The position numbers and the translations under genes were made by a program. The notes under the pieces are model-generated. The model was not told the origin of the DNA, did not search any database, and saw nothing but the letters and a program-made list of their open reading frames with translations. A stretch of DNA of 63,336 nucleotides from an uncultured Haliea sp. (lineage in GTDB: Bacteria > Pseudomonadota > Gammaproteobacteria > Pseudomonadales > Halieaceae), in assembly GCA_947258585.1 (NCBI GenBank), contig CAMYIZ010000005.1, positions 1 through 63,336 of the forward strand, read 5' to 3'. Below, in pieces: positions 15,144-23,848 of the stretch (position 1 is its first letter; each line of letters starts with the position of its first letter).

Positions 15144-16040
15144 TTAACCCTTGAGCGCCAAAATGCGCCTGGCACCGTTAAGCACGACGAGCCCCGCGAT
15201 GGTGCCGATAATCAGATCCGGATAATTGGAGCCGGTCCACGCGACCAGAGCGCCGGCGGTGATAACCCCCAGGTTGATGACCACGTCGTTGGCCGAGAAT
15301 ATCCAGCTGGCCTTCATGTGCGCGCCACCCTCCCGGTGTTTGGCTATCAGCAGCAGACAACTGGTATTGGCAATCAACGCGACGAATGCGATAGCCACCA
15401 TTACCATCGATTCAGGCTCACTACCGAATACAAAGCGTCTCACCACCTCTATGAGTACGCCAACAGCCAAGATCAGTTGCAGTACACCCGCAAGATGCGC
15501 GGCACTTAGCTGCATTTTCACGCTGTGGCCAACCGCATAAAGGGCAAGCCCGTACACGGCCGCATCAGCAAAATTATCCAGGGACTCTCCGATCAGGCCG
15601 GTGGACTGGGCAATCAGGCCGGCTGTCATTTCCACTACAAAAAGGATTGCATTGATGCCGAGCAACCAGCGCAGGGTCCCGGATTCTTGCGTAGCAGAGG
15701 CTGCCGAGAACTCGGCGGCCTTGATGGTCTCCGGATCGGCAGCGACGCTTTCCTGAAGCGAGGCGCCTAGCTCCAAGGTCTTCAGTTTCGCGGTGACGAG
15801 CTCGACCGCGCCGTCATGCACGACCTTCAACCGGCGGTTCGACAAGTCGAAGGACAGCGCCCGAATCCCCTCAACGCCGCTTAGGGCCAGGCGAATCATG
15901 CGCTCTTCTGATGGACAGTCCATCTTCGGCACGGCATAAACGCTGACCCATTCCCCCGACGCGTTGGAGGAGGCCTGCATATCGGTATCCGCTGCGGGCT
16001 TTACATCGTCGCCACAGGGGTCTCCGCAGTTTTTGCTCAT
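15144..16040 (-). CDS. Cation transporter: HMA-like N-terminus fused to a short CDF domain
   Basis: The 298-residue protein begins with Cys-rich 'MSKNCGDPCGDD' and an HMA-like domain with 'PKMDCPSEERMIRLAL' (about residues 39-54), where only one Cys of the usual CxxC is kept. A six-helix CDF membrane part follows from about residue 120, with 'GLIGESLDNFADAAVYG' and the matching 'SANDVVINLG' motif. The protein ends soon after helix 6, without the cytosolic CDF tail. Homologs of this shape accompany CadR/PbrR regulators. Here it is divergent from a MerR gene and preceded by a MerR-type promoter. Likely substrates are Cd, Zn or Pb ions; that is inferred from the regulator. Confidence 0.82.
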   Translation of the reverse strand: MSKNCGDPCGDDVKPAADTDMQASSNASGEWVSVYAVPKMDCPSEERMIRLALSGVEGIRALSFDLSNRRLKVVHDGAVELVTAKLKTLELGASLQESVAADPETIKAAEFSAASATQESGTLRWLLGINAILFVVEMTAGLIAQSTGLIGESLDNFADAAVYGLALYAVGHSVKMQLSAAHLAGVLQLILAVGVLIEVVRRFVFGSEPESMVMVAIAFVALIANTSCLLLIAKHREGGAHMKASWIFSANDVVINLGVITAGALVAWTGSNYPDLIIGTIAGLVVLNGARRILALKG

Positions 16041-16073
16041 GATATGACTCCACTTGAATGTGATCGGGCTTTC

Positions 16074-16104
16074 ATTTAAAACTATATAGTCGCTATAAGG
16101 TCAA
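16074..16104 (-). promoter_or_regulatory. MerR-type promoter/operator of the HMA-CDF gene
   Basis: On the minus strand TTGACC (16104-16099) and TTAAAT (16079-16074) are separated by 19 bases, the long spacing that MerR-family activators correct. The spacer and -35 contain an imperfect dyad ACCTTATAG-CGA-CTATATAGT (16101-16081, 7 of 9 positions symmetric), close to CadR/PbrR operators. It fits control by the adjacent regulator. Confidence 0.8.
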
Positions 16105-16134
16105 TAGCGTATAGAATTCGTTGCGGAGGAACCC

Positions 16135-16563
16135 ATGCGTATTGGTCAATTGGCACGGTCGGTAGGGGTCGATACACAGACGATCCGCTTCTATGAACGG
16201 CAGGGCTTGTTGCCGCCCCCTGATCGGCAGGAGAACGGTTACCGTGTCTATAACGAGAAGCATGGTGAGCGGTTGGCCTTTATTCGTCGCTGCCGGATCC
16301 TGGACCTCTCACTGGCAGAAATTCACGAACTGCAGCGCCATCAGGACGACCCTCATCAGTCCTGTACCGCCGTCAATGCGTTGCTCGATGATCACATCTC
16401 TCATGTGCGCTCGCAGATAGCCGCTCTACAGGCGCTTGAAAAACAGCTCGTTTCACTGAGAGCTAGCTGCAACGATGATCGGGAAGTTGAAGCTTGTGGG
16501 GTTCTTGCCGGCATCAGCGAGGGAAGTATCCACCCGCAGCAGGCTGAAGCATCGACTCGATAA
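16135..16563 (+). CDS. MerR-family Cd(II)/Pb(II)-responsive regulator (CadR/PbrR type)
   Basis: The 142-residue protein has the MerR winged helix at the N-terminus ('MRIGQLARSVGVDTQTIRFY', then 'ERQGLLPPP' and 'NGYRVY'), a long dimerisation helix, and metal-ligand Cys residues: one in 'HQSCTAVN' at about residue 81 and two in 'RASCNDD' and 'EACGVL' near the C-terminus. This three-Cys arrangement is that of CadR and PbrR, in contrast to CueR or ZntR. It is divergent from the HMA-CDF gene, and the shared 94-bp region has a 19-bp-spaced promoter with a dyad. GGAGGA precedes the ATG. Cd versus Pb specificity cannot be decided by eye. Confidence 0.85.
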   Translation: MRIGQLARSVGVDTQTIRFYERQGLLPPPDRQENGYRVYNEKHGERLAFIRRCRILDLSLAEIHELQRHQDDPHQSCTAVNALLDDHISHVRSQIAALQALEKQLVSLRASCNDDREVEACGVLAGISEGSIHPQQAEASTR

Positions 16564-16593
16564 GGCTTGGCCATTCGCAAAGCCGGCCGCGTT

Positions 16594-17448
16594 TCACTGG
16601 CTGGGGCGGAATGGCTCGGCCAGCTGGGCCCAATAGTTTACAGGGTAAGGCTGTTCGCCCGCGATGCCGATCTGCCGACTCTCCCAGGGCGCTGCGTCGG
16701 GCTCATACCGGAAGGTTCCCATCATACGGTCGTACAGGACTGTGAACAGCCCGAAGTTGACGTCGCCGTCCGCCGAGTTGGCATGGTGGAAGCGGTGCAC
16801 CTCGGCATTGGCGAAGACGTACTTGAACCAGCCCGTGCGGTAATCGGCATTGCTGTGCTGGCACAACAGCGCAATGGTCACCAGGAACGGCAGCGTGATG
16901 GCGACCTCGAAGGGGATGCCCAGCAACAGGAGCGGCAGCACGCCTGAGCTCGTCTCGATCGCCTGGTGGACCGGATGCTTCATCAAGCCATTAAAACCGT
17001 ACAGCCGCTTCGGGCTGTGGTGCACCGCGTGAAAGCGCCACAAGAGAGCAAAGCGATGACTTGCGTGATGTGCCATTGCGATACCGAGGTCGAGAATCAG
17101 CGCGGCGAACACGACCTGCAACGCGAATGGCCAGGTGTGCGGCCAGAAGCCCCCGCCGAGCGCCGTCCAGGTGAGCCACGGCAGCAACCACAGCGCCGCC
17201 CGATTGAGAGTCGTGTTGACCAGGGCGTGCAGCCAGTCGCGCGCCACATCGCCGTGGGTGCGGTTCCAGTCGGGCTGATAGGGGATCACCCGCTCGGCGA
17301 AGAAGGAAAAAGCAACGGCGCCCGCGAGCACGGCGAACATCGGCCAGACTCCGACGTTCGCTGACGCCAGCCAGACGACCGCGCCGCCGAAGCCAAAAAA
17401 CAGCATGGGCCACGTCCCGTAGCGAAACAGTACTTTTGTGAAACTCAT
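16594..17448 (-). CDS. Sterol desaturase / fatty-acid hydroxylase family protein
   Basis: The 284-residue membrane protein has the eight-His di-iron pattern of the fatty-acid hydroxylase superfamily: 'MAHHASHR' at about residue 118, 'FHAVHHSP' soon after, and 'EVHRFHHANS' near residue 215. Several hydrophobic helices flank them. It would hydroxylate or desaturate a lipid in the inner membrane; the substrate is unknown. The start at 17448 is chosen because AGGAG lies 10 bases before it; an open frame continues upstream. It is divergent from an AraC regulator, which may control it. Presence inside a metal island is unusual and may reflect membrane adaptation. Confidence 0.85.
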   Translation of the reverse strand: MSFTKVLFRYGTWPMLFFGFGGAVVWLASANVGVWPMFAVLAGAVAFSFFAERVIPYQPDWNRTHGDVARDWLHALVNTTLNRAALWLLPWLTWTALGGGFWPHTWPFALQVVFAALILDLGIAMAHHASHRFALLWRFHAVHHSPKRLYGFNGLMKHPVHQAIETSSGVLPLLLLGIPFEVAITLPFLVTIALLCQHSNADYRTGWFKYVFANAEVHRFHHANSADGDVNFGLFTVLYDRMMGTFRYEPDAAPWESRQIGIAGEQPYPVNYWAQLAEPFRPSQ

Positions 17449-17542
17449 GGCAGTGCATTCTCCTTTCCGTGATGACAGCTTTTGTGAAGACACGGATAGA
17501 ATGCTCTTGGCGGGCTCCCGAAGCTTGAATAAACTGGCAGCC

Positions 17543-18313
17543 ATGCACCCGCCAACTTTTCATCTGTTTCTCTGGCCCCATCGACTGCTTTTCCTGGGTC
17601 CGGCGTTCGATGCCCAACCCCATCGCCACCACGCGGCGCAACTCGCCCTGGGCCTGCACGACCGGTTGCGGGTCCGCGGCGGGCAGGACCAGCCGTGGCA
17701 GGAGGCGGCGGCCTTTTATGTACCTCCCGACGTGCCGCACGAGTTCGACGCCGGCGATACGCCCTGCGCGCTGCTGTACCTGGACCCCGAAGGCCGGGAG
17801 TGCGAGGACGCATGCCACCGATTCGGCGGTGGCCGAATCCGGCTGCTCGACAATCGCGAGCTACCCCTTGCGACGCTGCGACGCCTTGCCAACGGCGGTG
17901 GCAGTCCCGCCGATGCCGAACAGGCCTGCCGCGAGCTGCTGGGTCAGGGGGTATCCACGCTGCGGCGCAACCTGGACCCGCGCCTGCAGCGCGCGCTGAC
18001 GTGGCTGGACGAACATCTCGACGACGAGCTGGGAAACCGCGCCGTGGCCAGCGCCGCCGGCGTGTCCGAAAGCTGGCTGTCTCACCATTTCGGGGACCGG
18101 GTCGGCGTGCCCATTCGCCGCTATGTGCTCTGGCGCCGATTGCGCCTGGCCATCAAGGCCGCCCTGGACGGCGACTCGCTGACGGACGCCGCCCATGCCG
18201 CCGGTTTCTCGGACTCGGCCCACCTGACCCGAACATTCCGCGAAACTTTCGGCGTTGCCCCCTCGTTCTTGTTCGGAGACCGTCAGGCAATCCGAGTCCA
18301 CTTTATAAGCTAA
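17543..18313 (+). CDS. AraC-family transcriptional regulator
   Basis: The 256-residue protein has an N-terminal cupin-like sensor part ('PHRHHAAQLALGL', 'YVPPDVPHEFDAG') and a C-terminal pair of helix-turn-helix motifs: 'NRAVASAAGVSESWLSHHF' and 'LTDAAHAAGFSDSAHLTRTF', ending with the AraC box 'FRETFGVAPS'. It is divergent from the hydroxylase gene with 94 bases between, so it probably regulates that gene and itself. The ATG at 17543 is preferred because it begins the sensor domain; the frame is open 35 codons further upstream and would overlap the divergent gene start. The ligand is unknown. Confidence 0.85.
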   Translation: MHPPTFHLFLWPHRLLFLGPAFDAQPHRHHAAQLALGLHDRLRVRGGQDQPWQEAAAFYVPPDVPHEFDAGDTPCALLYLDPEGRECEDACHRFGGGRIRLLDNRELPLATLRRLANGGGSPADAEQACRELLGQGVSTLRRNLDPRLQRALTWLDEHLDDELGNRAVASAAGVSESWLSHHFGDRVGVPIRRYVLWRRLRLAIKAALDGDSLTDAAHAAGFSDSAHLTRTFRETFGVAPSFLFGDRQAIRVHFIS

Positions 18314-18385
18314 CCCCAAAACTTCTGCCGACTGGTGAAATTTTCGGGCCAGAACATGACAATGCAAGTCGATGTCGAGCCCAGG

Positions 18386-18447
18386 GAACAATGCAAGGCG
18401 CGGTTGCAGGGCTGATGAACAATGCAAGGCGCGGTTGCAGGGCTGAT
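18386..18447. repeat. Two tandem 31-bp repeats plus a partial third
   Basis: The unit begins GAACAATGCAAGGCGCGG and is repeated exactly at 18386 and 18417. A third copy starts at 18448 but decays after about ten bases. It lies after the AraC gene and before the convergent CDF gene. No function is evident. Confidence 0.85.
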
Positions 18448-18482
18448 GAACGATGCATATCAGCTCAAGTAACACGCACTGT

Positions 18483-18501
18483 ATCGCGCGGCGATTTTTT
18501 T
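18483..18501 (+). terminator. Possible terminator of the AraC gene
   Basis: ATCGC-GCG-GCGAT (18483-18495) forms a 5-bp stem with a three-base loop, followed by seven T. It lies 170 bases after the AraC stop and 7 bases before the end of the convergent CDF gene. Confidence 0.5.
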
Positions 18502-18507
18502 GCAACG

Positions 18508-19155
18508 CTACCCGTTTTCACCGGACCTGCCTTCGAGTCGCGGCTCGTGTCGCCATGCCCCGGCGGCATCGCGCAGTACTTGGTAGGCGGTGTGCAGGAA
18601 CACGGCAGCCACGGCGCTGGCGACGACGATATCCGGCCAGAAGGAATCGAGCGCGATGACCAGTCCCCCGGCGACTATGACCCCCAGGTTGCCGAGCACA
18701 TCGTTGCGTGAGCACAGCCATACCGAGCGCATATTCACATCTTCGCCTCGGTGCTTCATCAGCAGAATGAAACAGATCAGGTTGCCGATAAGAGCCGCGC
18801 CGGCGACCGCCATCATCGCCGGGCCGATGGGCTGCGGCTTCCCCAGCAAGCTGGCGACGATGGAGGCCACAATGCCGATGCCGAAGGCCAGCTGAATCAG
18901 CCCCTTCGCGAACGCGGCGCCAGCCCTCCAGCGTTGGCTGCGGGCGACAACAAACAGGCTTATGCCGTACACCAACGTATCGCCGAGATTGTCGGCGGAG
19001 TCTGCGATCAGCGCCTTGGAGTCCACCAATACCCCGGCCGTCAGCTCCCCGGCGAACATCAGGGCATTGATCCACAGAACGGCGTACAGGGTTTTTCGCC
19101 GCTCGCCAGCGGCCAGGCTTTTCGCGGTTTCGTCGTCACAGCAGCCACTGCTCAT
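18508..19155 (-). CDS. Short CDF-family cation transporter
   Basis: The 215-residue protein has a Cys-containing N-terminus (MSSGCCDDE) and six membrane helices. The CDF metal sites are seen as 'ALIADSADNLGDTLVYG' in helix 2 and 'CSRNDVLGNLGVI' in helix 5. The cytosolic C-terminal domain of canonical CDF proteins is absent; only about 25 residues follow helix 6. Its membrane part resembles that of the HMA-CDF protein at 15144 more than the full-length exporter at 7704. A 20-bp-arm inverted repeat sits 42 bases upstream. Substrate is unknown, presumably a divalent metal. Confidence 0.8.
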   Translation of the reverse strand: MSSGCCDDETAKSLAAGERRKTLYAVLWINALMFAGELTAGVLVDSKALIADSADNLGDTLVYGISLFVVARSQRWRAGAAFAKGLIQLAFGIGIVASIVASLLGKPQPIGPAMMAVAGAALIGNLICFILLMKHRGEDVNMRSVWLCSRNDVLGNLGVIVAGGLVIALDSFWPDIVVASAVAAVFLHTAYQVLRDAAGAWRHEPRLEGRSGENG

Positions 19156-19196
19156 CGTTTTATCTCCTGATCATCCTTGTGGCGGCTTTGAGGTCT

Positions 19197-19246
19197 GGCC
19201 ACGATTCATGTTTATGTCGAGCACCGCATAAACATGAATGGTGGCC
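19197..19246. repeat. Long inverted repeat upstream of the short CDF gene
   Basis: Arms of 20 bases (19197-19216 and 19227-19246) pair with a single mismatch around a 10-base loop. The arm includes ATTCATGTTTATG. No T-run follows on either side. It could be an operator or a leader hairpin of the CDF gene, or an element end. Confidence 0.85.
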
Positions 19247-19290
19247 GGGGGTCTAGTAAATAAAATTACGAATCACATTCTAAATGTATT

Positions 19291-20490
19291 AGGGCATCTC
19301 TGACTAATTACAGCTTTCCTTCATAATAGTCCCACCGCCACTGTGAGCAGGATGACATGCGCCAAGATTCCTTTTCCGATGCCGGATTCGAGAAGTACCG
19401 GAAGAAAACCCGCAAAGACCAGTTTTCTGAAGAGATGGAGACAATCATTCCCTGGCAGGAACTGGCCGAGGCCATTGGACCGTTCTGTCCCAAACCCGAA
19501 GGCGCCGGTCGGCGGCCTATCGGCATTGAACGCATGCTGCGCATTCGGTTCATCCAGCGCGGGTTCAATCTGTCCGATCCAGCTGCCGAAGAGGCCCGCT
19601 ACGACTCCCACTCGCTGCGCCAGTTTGTCGGTATCGATCTCGGCAGAGAGCCAGTTCCGGACGAAACCACCATCTGTAAGTTTCGCCACCTGATGGAGAA
19701 GCACAATCTGGGCGATCAGCTGCTCCACCTGGTGAATCAGTATTTACAGGAGAATGGCCTGAAGGTATCCCGAGGCACTATTGTCGACGCCAGCATCATC
19801 AGCGCACCGAGTTCCTCCAAGAACAAGAAGAAGGAACGCGAGCCTGACATGCACTCCACCCGCAAAGGGAATCAATGGTACTTCGGGATGAAGGCCCACA
19901 TCGGCGTCGACAGTCGCACCAGGCTTATCCACTCGGTGGCCGCCACTCCGGCCAATGTCGACGACTCTCAGGTGCTGCCCGACCTGCTTCATGGCGAGGA
20001 GACTCGCGTTTGGGGCGATTCCGCTTACACAGGCCAGAAGCACGCGATGACTGACTGTGCACCCCAGGCTAGGGACTTTACGCAGGCAAAGGGTAGCCGG
20101 AATCGCAAACTGACCGAAACAGAGCGCGCCAAGAAACGGAACATGTCTCGCGTCAGAGCCAAGGTAGAGCATCAGTTTGGCATCATCAAACGCCAGTTTG
20201 GATTTTTCCAAGGTTCGATACCGCGGTCTGGAAAAAAATGCTCATCGACTGTTGTTGGCCTGTGCGCTGAGTAACTTGGTGATTGCCAAACGAGTGCTGC
20301 TGAAGCGAAACGTATCGCGATTGCAGGCAAGTTGTGCCTGAAATACGGCAACTGGGAGAGGATTTCCATGTGCTGCGCCGTTCAGTGCCCTTTTAACTGA
20401 TTTTTTTCGTCCAAAATCCCGAGTATTTCAGCATGGCGGTAAAATGTTTCATGGGCCTTTTCAAATTTCACCGGTTAATCAGATGAGCCC
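19291..20490 (+). mobile_element. IS5-family insertion sequence
   Basis: The element is about 1.2 kb. Ends are inferred from imperfect inverted repeats: GGGC plus TCTGA and TAA elements at the left near 19291 and their complement near 20470-20490. The TTA/TAA next to the GGGC on each side makes the exact border and target duplication uncertain. It contains one transposase frame that is frameshifted near its 3' end, so the copy is probably inactive. Confidence 0.75.
19357..20341 (+). pseudogene. IS5-family transposase, frameshifted
   Basis: The first 285 or so residues give a classic IS5-group transposase with the DDE residues in context: 'TIVDASIISAPSS', 'WGDSAYTGQK' and 'RVRAKVEHQFGIIKRQFGF'. 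In the run of five T at about 20203-20207 the frame shifts. The original frame ends at 20274, while removing one T restores the expected tail 'SKVRYRGLEKNAHRLLLACA' through to a stop at 20339-20341. The DDE residues lie before the shift. The cause is a single-base insertion in a homopolymer, either real or a sequencing error; programmed frameshifting is less likely at this late position. Confidence 0.85.
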
Positions 20491-20611
20491 TAAAAGTAAA
20501 AAAAGCGCATCACGTTTTTCATAGGTTGTCTCCCAGTAATGTGGGTACGAGACCTGGAAGTACCGCCGCCCGATTCCGAAAGTATGGATCGTACCGGACG
20601 GCGACGACGCA
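20491..20611. other. Short region between IS and cusA end
   Basis: About 120 bases with no supported gene. No strong hairpin with T-run for the minus-strand cus operon was found. Confidence 0.4.
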
Positions 20612-23600
20612 TTACGCTTTCGGCGGTGGTGTCGGTGCTCCCTTGGGCAGACCGCGTCCTCGCCATAGCATGAAGATTGCCGGGTACACCACCAGCACCA
20701 TCAACAGCGCAGAAATCACTCCACCGACCATGGGCGCGGCGATGCGCTGCATCACGTCTGCGCCGGTACCGCTGGCAAACAGGATCGGCACCAACCCGAT
20801 AAAGGTCGACAGCCCGGTCATCAGCATGGGCCGGATGCGTTGACCGGCGCCGCTCTGGACGACTTCGGTCATATCTCCACGGGTATTGAGTCGGCGCTCC
20901 ATCTCCCTGTCCCGCCAGGCGATGTCCAAATACACCATCATCAGCAACCCTAGTTCCACGGCGAGCCCCGCCACGGCAATCATGCCCACCCAGACGGCGA
21001 CACTGAGGTTAAAGTCCAGCCACCACATCAGCCAGACGGCCCCGCTCAGCGAAATGGGCACACTCAGCATCACCAACAGGGTCTCAATGAGAGAGTCTCG
21101 GTGCATAAAGAGCATGAAGAAAATCAGGAACAGCGTGACCGGAACCAGCAATTGGAGCTTGGCTTTGGCCCGTTCGAAATACTGGAACTGCCCCGCCCAG
21201 GCCAGCCGGTAACCGTCCGGCACATCGACCTGATCGGCAACCACCTGCTTGGCCTGCTCGACATAATCGGCAATACCGACTTCGCTTTTGACGTCCACAA
21301 AGACGAATCCCACAAGTTGCCCATCCTCACTGCGAATGGATGGCGGCCCGGTCTGAAACTCAATGTCCGCCACCTGGGCGATGGGAATCTGCGCCCCTGA
21401 TGGAGTGGGCACCAGTACTCGCTCCAGTGCTTCCACGTTGTCGCGGTAATCCCGGGCGTAGCGCACCAAGATGTTGTAGCGCTCGCGTCCCTCCACCGTT
21501 TGCGATACCACAGTCCCTCCCATGGCCGCCATGATCACCCGTTCCACATCGCCAACGTTGAGGCCAAAGCGAGCCGCAGCACTTCGGTTGACGGTGAAAT
21601 CCAGAAAGTACCCACCCGTGCTGCGCTCGGCAAAGGCGCTGCGGGTGGCATCGGCGGTGCGCTCATCCTCCTGCAACGCTTTTTCAATGGCGATGCCCGT
21701 TTTTTCGATAGTGGCCAGGTCCGGACCAAACACCTTGATGCCCAACGCTGAACGAATACCGGTTGCGAGCATTTCGGTGCGAGTCTGGATCGGCATCCAG
21801 AAGATATTGGGCATTCCCGGAAACTTGAGTTTCGAGTCCATCTCCTGAATCAGACTGTCCCAAGTCATGCCCTCGCGCCACTGGTTCTCCGGTTTCAAGG
21901 TAATGACCGTTTCCACCATGGACAAGGGCGCGGGATCGGTCGCGCTGGTGGAGCGACCGACCTTGCCGAAGACCTGCTCCACTTCGGGAATGTCGGCAAT
22001 GATCCGGTCCATGGTCTGCAGGGTCTGGGTGGCCTCGGAAATGGACATCCCGGGCAGCGCCGTGGGCATAAAGAGAATCGACCCCTCGTTCAGAGGTGGC
22101 ATAAACTCGTTGCCCAATTGCCGGAAGGGAATAATCGTGATGAACAATAGCAACACCGCTCCCGCGATGACTCCCCACCGAAAACGTGCGGCGAAAGCCA
22201 CCACAGGCCGGTACGCAGCCACCAGCCACTGGTTCAACTGACTGCGATCAGCACGGATCTTGCCACGAATCAGCCATACCGCGAGGGCCGGCACCAGAGT
22301 GATGGACAGGAGCGCCGCAAATGCCATGGAATAGGTCTTGGTAAAAGCCAGCGGCTTGAACATGCGCCCTTCTGTGCCTTCCAGGACGAACACCGGCATA
22401 AAGGAGATGGTGATAATCGCCAGCGAGAAAAAGATGCTGGGCCCCACCTGCTGCATCGCCTCGATAATCACGTCCTGTCGGGACTTGGCCTTCTCCTCGG
22501 GATCGGCATCGTCACTCTCCCACCGGGCTAACCGTTTGTGGATATTGTCGATAATCACAATCGCTGCATCCAGCATGGCGCCAATGGCCACCGCAATGCC
22601 TCCCAAAGACATGATGTTGACGGTCAACCCCTGAAAATACATGGGAATGAAGGAGATCAGCACCGCCACCGGAAGGGTAATCGCGGCCACCAGCGTAGAG
22701 CGCACGTGCAACAGAAAAACGCCAATAATGAGGGAGACAATCAGGATCTCCTTAATCAATGTCGAGGTCAGCGTGTCAACGGCTTCGTTGATCAGAATCG
22801 AGCGATCATAGACCGGCACAATTTCGACACCTTCAGGGAGCCCGGGTTTGATCTCTTCCAGGCGTTGTTTGACCTTGTCGATCACCTCCAGGGCGTTCTC
22901 GCCGTAGCGCATTACCGCAATCCCGCCGACCGTCACACCCTCGCCGTCCAGTTCCGCCTGCCCCCTTTGCAGGGCAGGGCCCAGAGCCACATGGCCGACC
23001 TCATTTATCGTGATCGGGACGCCTTCGGCTGTCGTTTTCAGCACGACTTTTTCCAGGTCCTCTACGGATTTTACATAGCCGCGACCGCGAATAAATTGCT
23101 CGTGGCCTGCCACCTCAAGAATGCGTCCACCCACATCCTGATTGGAGTCCCCTACCGCCTCGGCCACCCGTTTGAGGGGGATGTTGTAAGAGGCGAGTTT
23201 GTTCGGGTCGAGACTGATCTGGTATTCCCGCTGAAAGCCACCGATGGAGGCCACCTCGGCCACCCCTTCAACCGCTTCCAGGGCATAGCGCAAATTGAAA
23301 TCCTGCAGTGAGCGCAGGTCCGCCAGACTGTGATTGCCGGAAGTGTCTCGCAGGGCATACTGGTAGACCCAACCGACGCCTGTGGCGTCCGGCCCCAGTG
23401 TGGGAGTCACCCGCTCCGGCAGCTCAGCGGCGGCGCTATTGAGGTATTCCAGTACCCGCGAGCGGGCCCAGTACATGTCCACGCCATCGTCGAAAATGAC
23501 ATAGACAAACGACAGGCCGAACATGCTCTGGCCGCGCACATAGTTTACTCCCGGCGCAGACAGCAGGGAGGTGGTCAGAGGATAGGTGATCTGGTCCTCC

Positions 23601-23848
23601 ACCAGGTCCGGGCTGCGCCCGGGCCACTCGGTAAAGACAATCACTTGCACATCGGACAGATCGGGTATGGCATCCAGAGGGGCCCGCATCAGCGCCTGCC
23701 AGCCGCCAAAGGTCAGGGCAAGCACTGCCACCAGCGTAATCAGGGGTTTGCGGGCGCAATAGCCAATAATTCGCTGCAACCAGCCAATCCCCTCTCCTTC
23801 AGCGGCAGGATGAGCGGGGGGATGATGTTTCTGTACGTCGTTTACCAT
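20612..23848 (-). CDS. cusA: Copper/silver efflux RND pump, CusA type
   Basis: The 1078-residue inner-membrane pump exports Cu(I)/Ag(I) from the periplasm or cytosol through CusB and CusC. Three Met residues that bind the metal in E. coli CusA are all in place by context: 'LPGMSISEA', 'APLSMVETVITLK' and 'TRTEMLATGIRS'. The N-terminus 'AIPDLSDVQVIVFTEW' is CusA-like. The helix-4 signature reads GAMLDAAIVIIDNIHKR, with Asp near residue 434 where E. coli CusA has Glu. The start overlaps the end of cusB by seven bases, as in a tight operon. Length is usual for the family plus a short N-terminal extension with His. Confidence 0.92.
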   Translation of the reverse strand: MVNDVQKHHPPAHPAAEGEGIGWLQRIIGYCARKPLITLVAVLALTFGGWQALMRAPLDAIPDLSDVQVIVFTEWPGRSPDLVEDQITYPLTTSLLSAPGVNYVRGQSMFGLSFVYVIFDDGVDMYWARSRVLEYLNSAAAELPERVTPTLGPDATGVGWVYQYALRDTSGNHSLADLRSLQDFNLRYALEAVEGVAEVASIGGFQREYQISLDPNKLASYNIPLKRVAEAVGDSNQDVGGRILEVAGHEQFIRGRGYVKSVEDLEKVVLKTTAEGVPITINEVGHVALGPALQRGQAELDGEGVTVGGIAVMRYGENALEVIDKVKQRLEEIKPGLPEGVEIVPVYDRSILINEAVDTLTSTLIKEILIVSLIIGVFLLHVRSTLVAAITLPVAVLISFIPMYFQGLTVNIMSLGGIAVAIGAMLDAAIVIIDNIHKRLARWESDDADPEEKAKSRQDVIIEAMQQVGPSIFFSLAIITISFMPVFVLEGTEGRMFKPLAFTKTYSMAFAALLSITLVPALAVWLIRGKIRADRSQLNQWLVAAYRPVVAFAARFRWGVIAGAVLLLFITIIPFRQLGNEFMPPLNEGSILFMPTALPGMSISEATQTLQTMDRIIADIPEVEQVFGKVGRSTSATDPAPLSMVETVITLKPENQWREGMTWDSLIQEMDSKLKFPGMPNIFWMPIQTRTEMLATGIRSALGIKVFGPDLATIEKTGIAIEKALQEDERTADATRSAFAERSTGGYFLDFTVNRSAAARFGLNVGDVERVIMAAMGGTVVSQTVEGRERYNILVRYARDYRDNVEALERVLVPTPSGAQIPIAQVADIEFQTGPPSIRSEDGQLVGFVFVDVKSEVGIADYVEQAKQVVADQVDVPDGYRLAWAGQFQYFERAKAKLQLLVPVTLFLIFFMLFMHRDSLIETLLVMLSVPISLSGAVWLMWWLDFNLSVAVWVGMIAVAGLAVELGLLMMVYLDIAWRDREMERRLNTRGDMTEVVQSGAGQRIRPMLMTGLSTFIGLVPILFASGTGADVMQRIAAPMVGGVISALLMVLVVYPAIFMLWRGRGLPKGAPTPPPKA

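Noticed and set aside
16594-18313. Toxin-antitoxin or defence system
   Set aside because: The divergent pair is a di-iron hydroxylase and an AraC regulator, with no nuclease, NTPase or toxin motifs.
18386-18447. CRISPR-like array of 31-bp repeats
   Set aside because: Repeats are directly adjacent, without spacers, and no cas genes are near.
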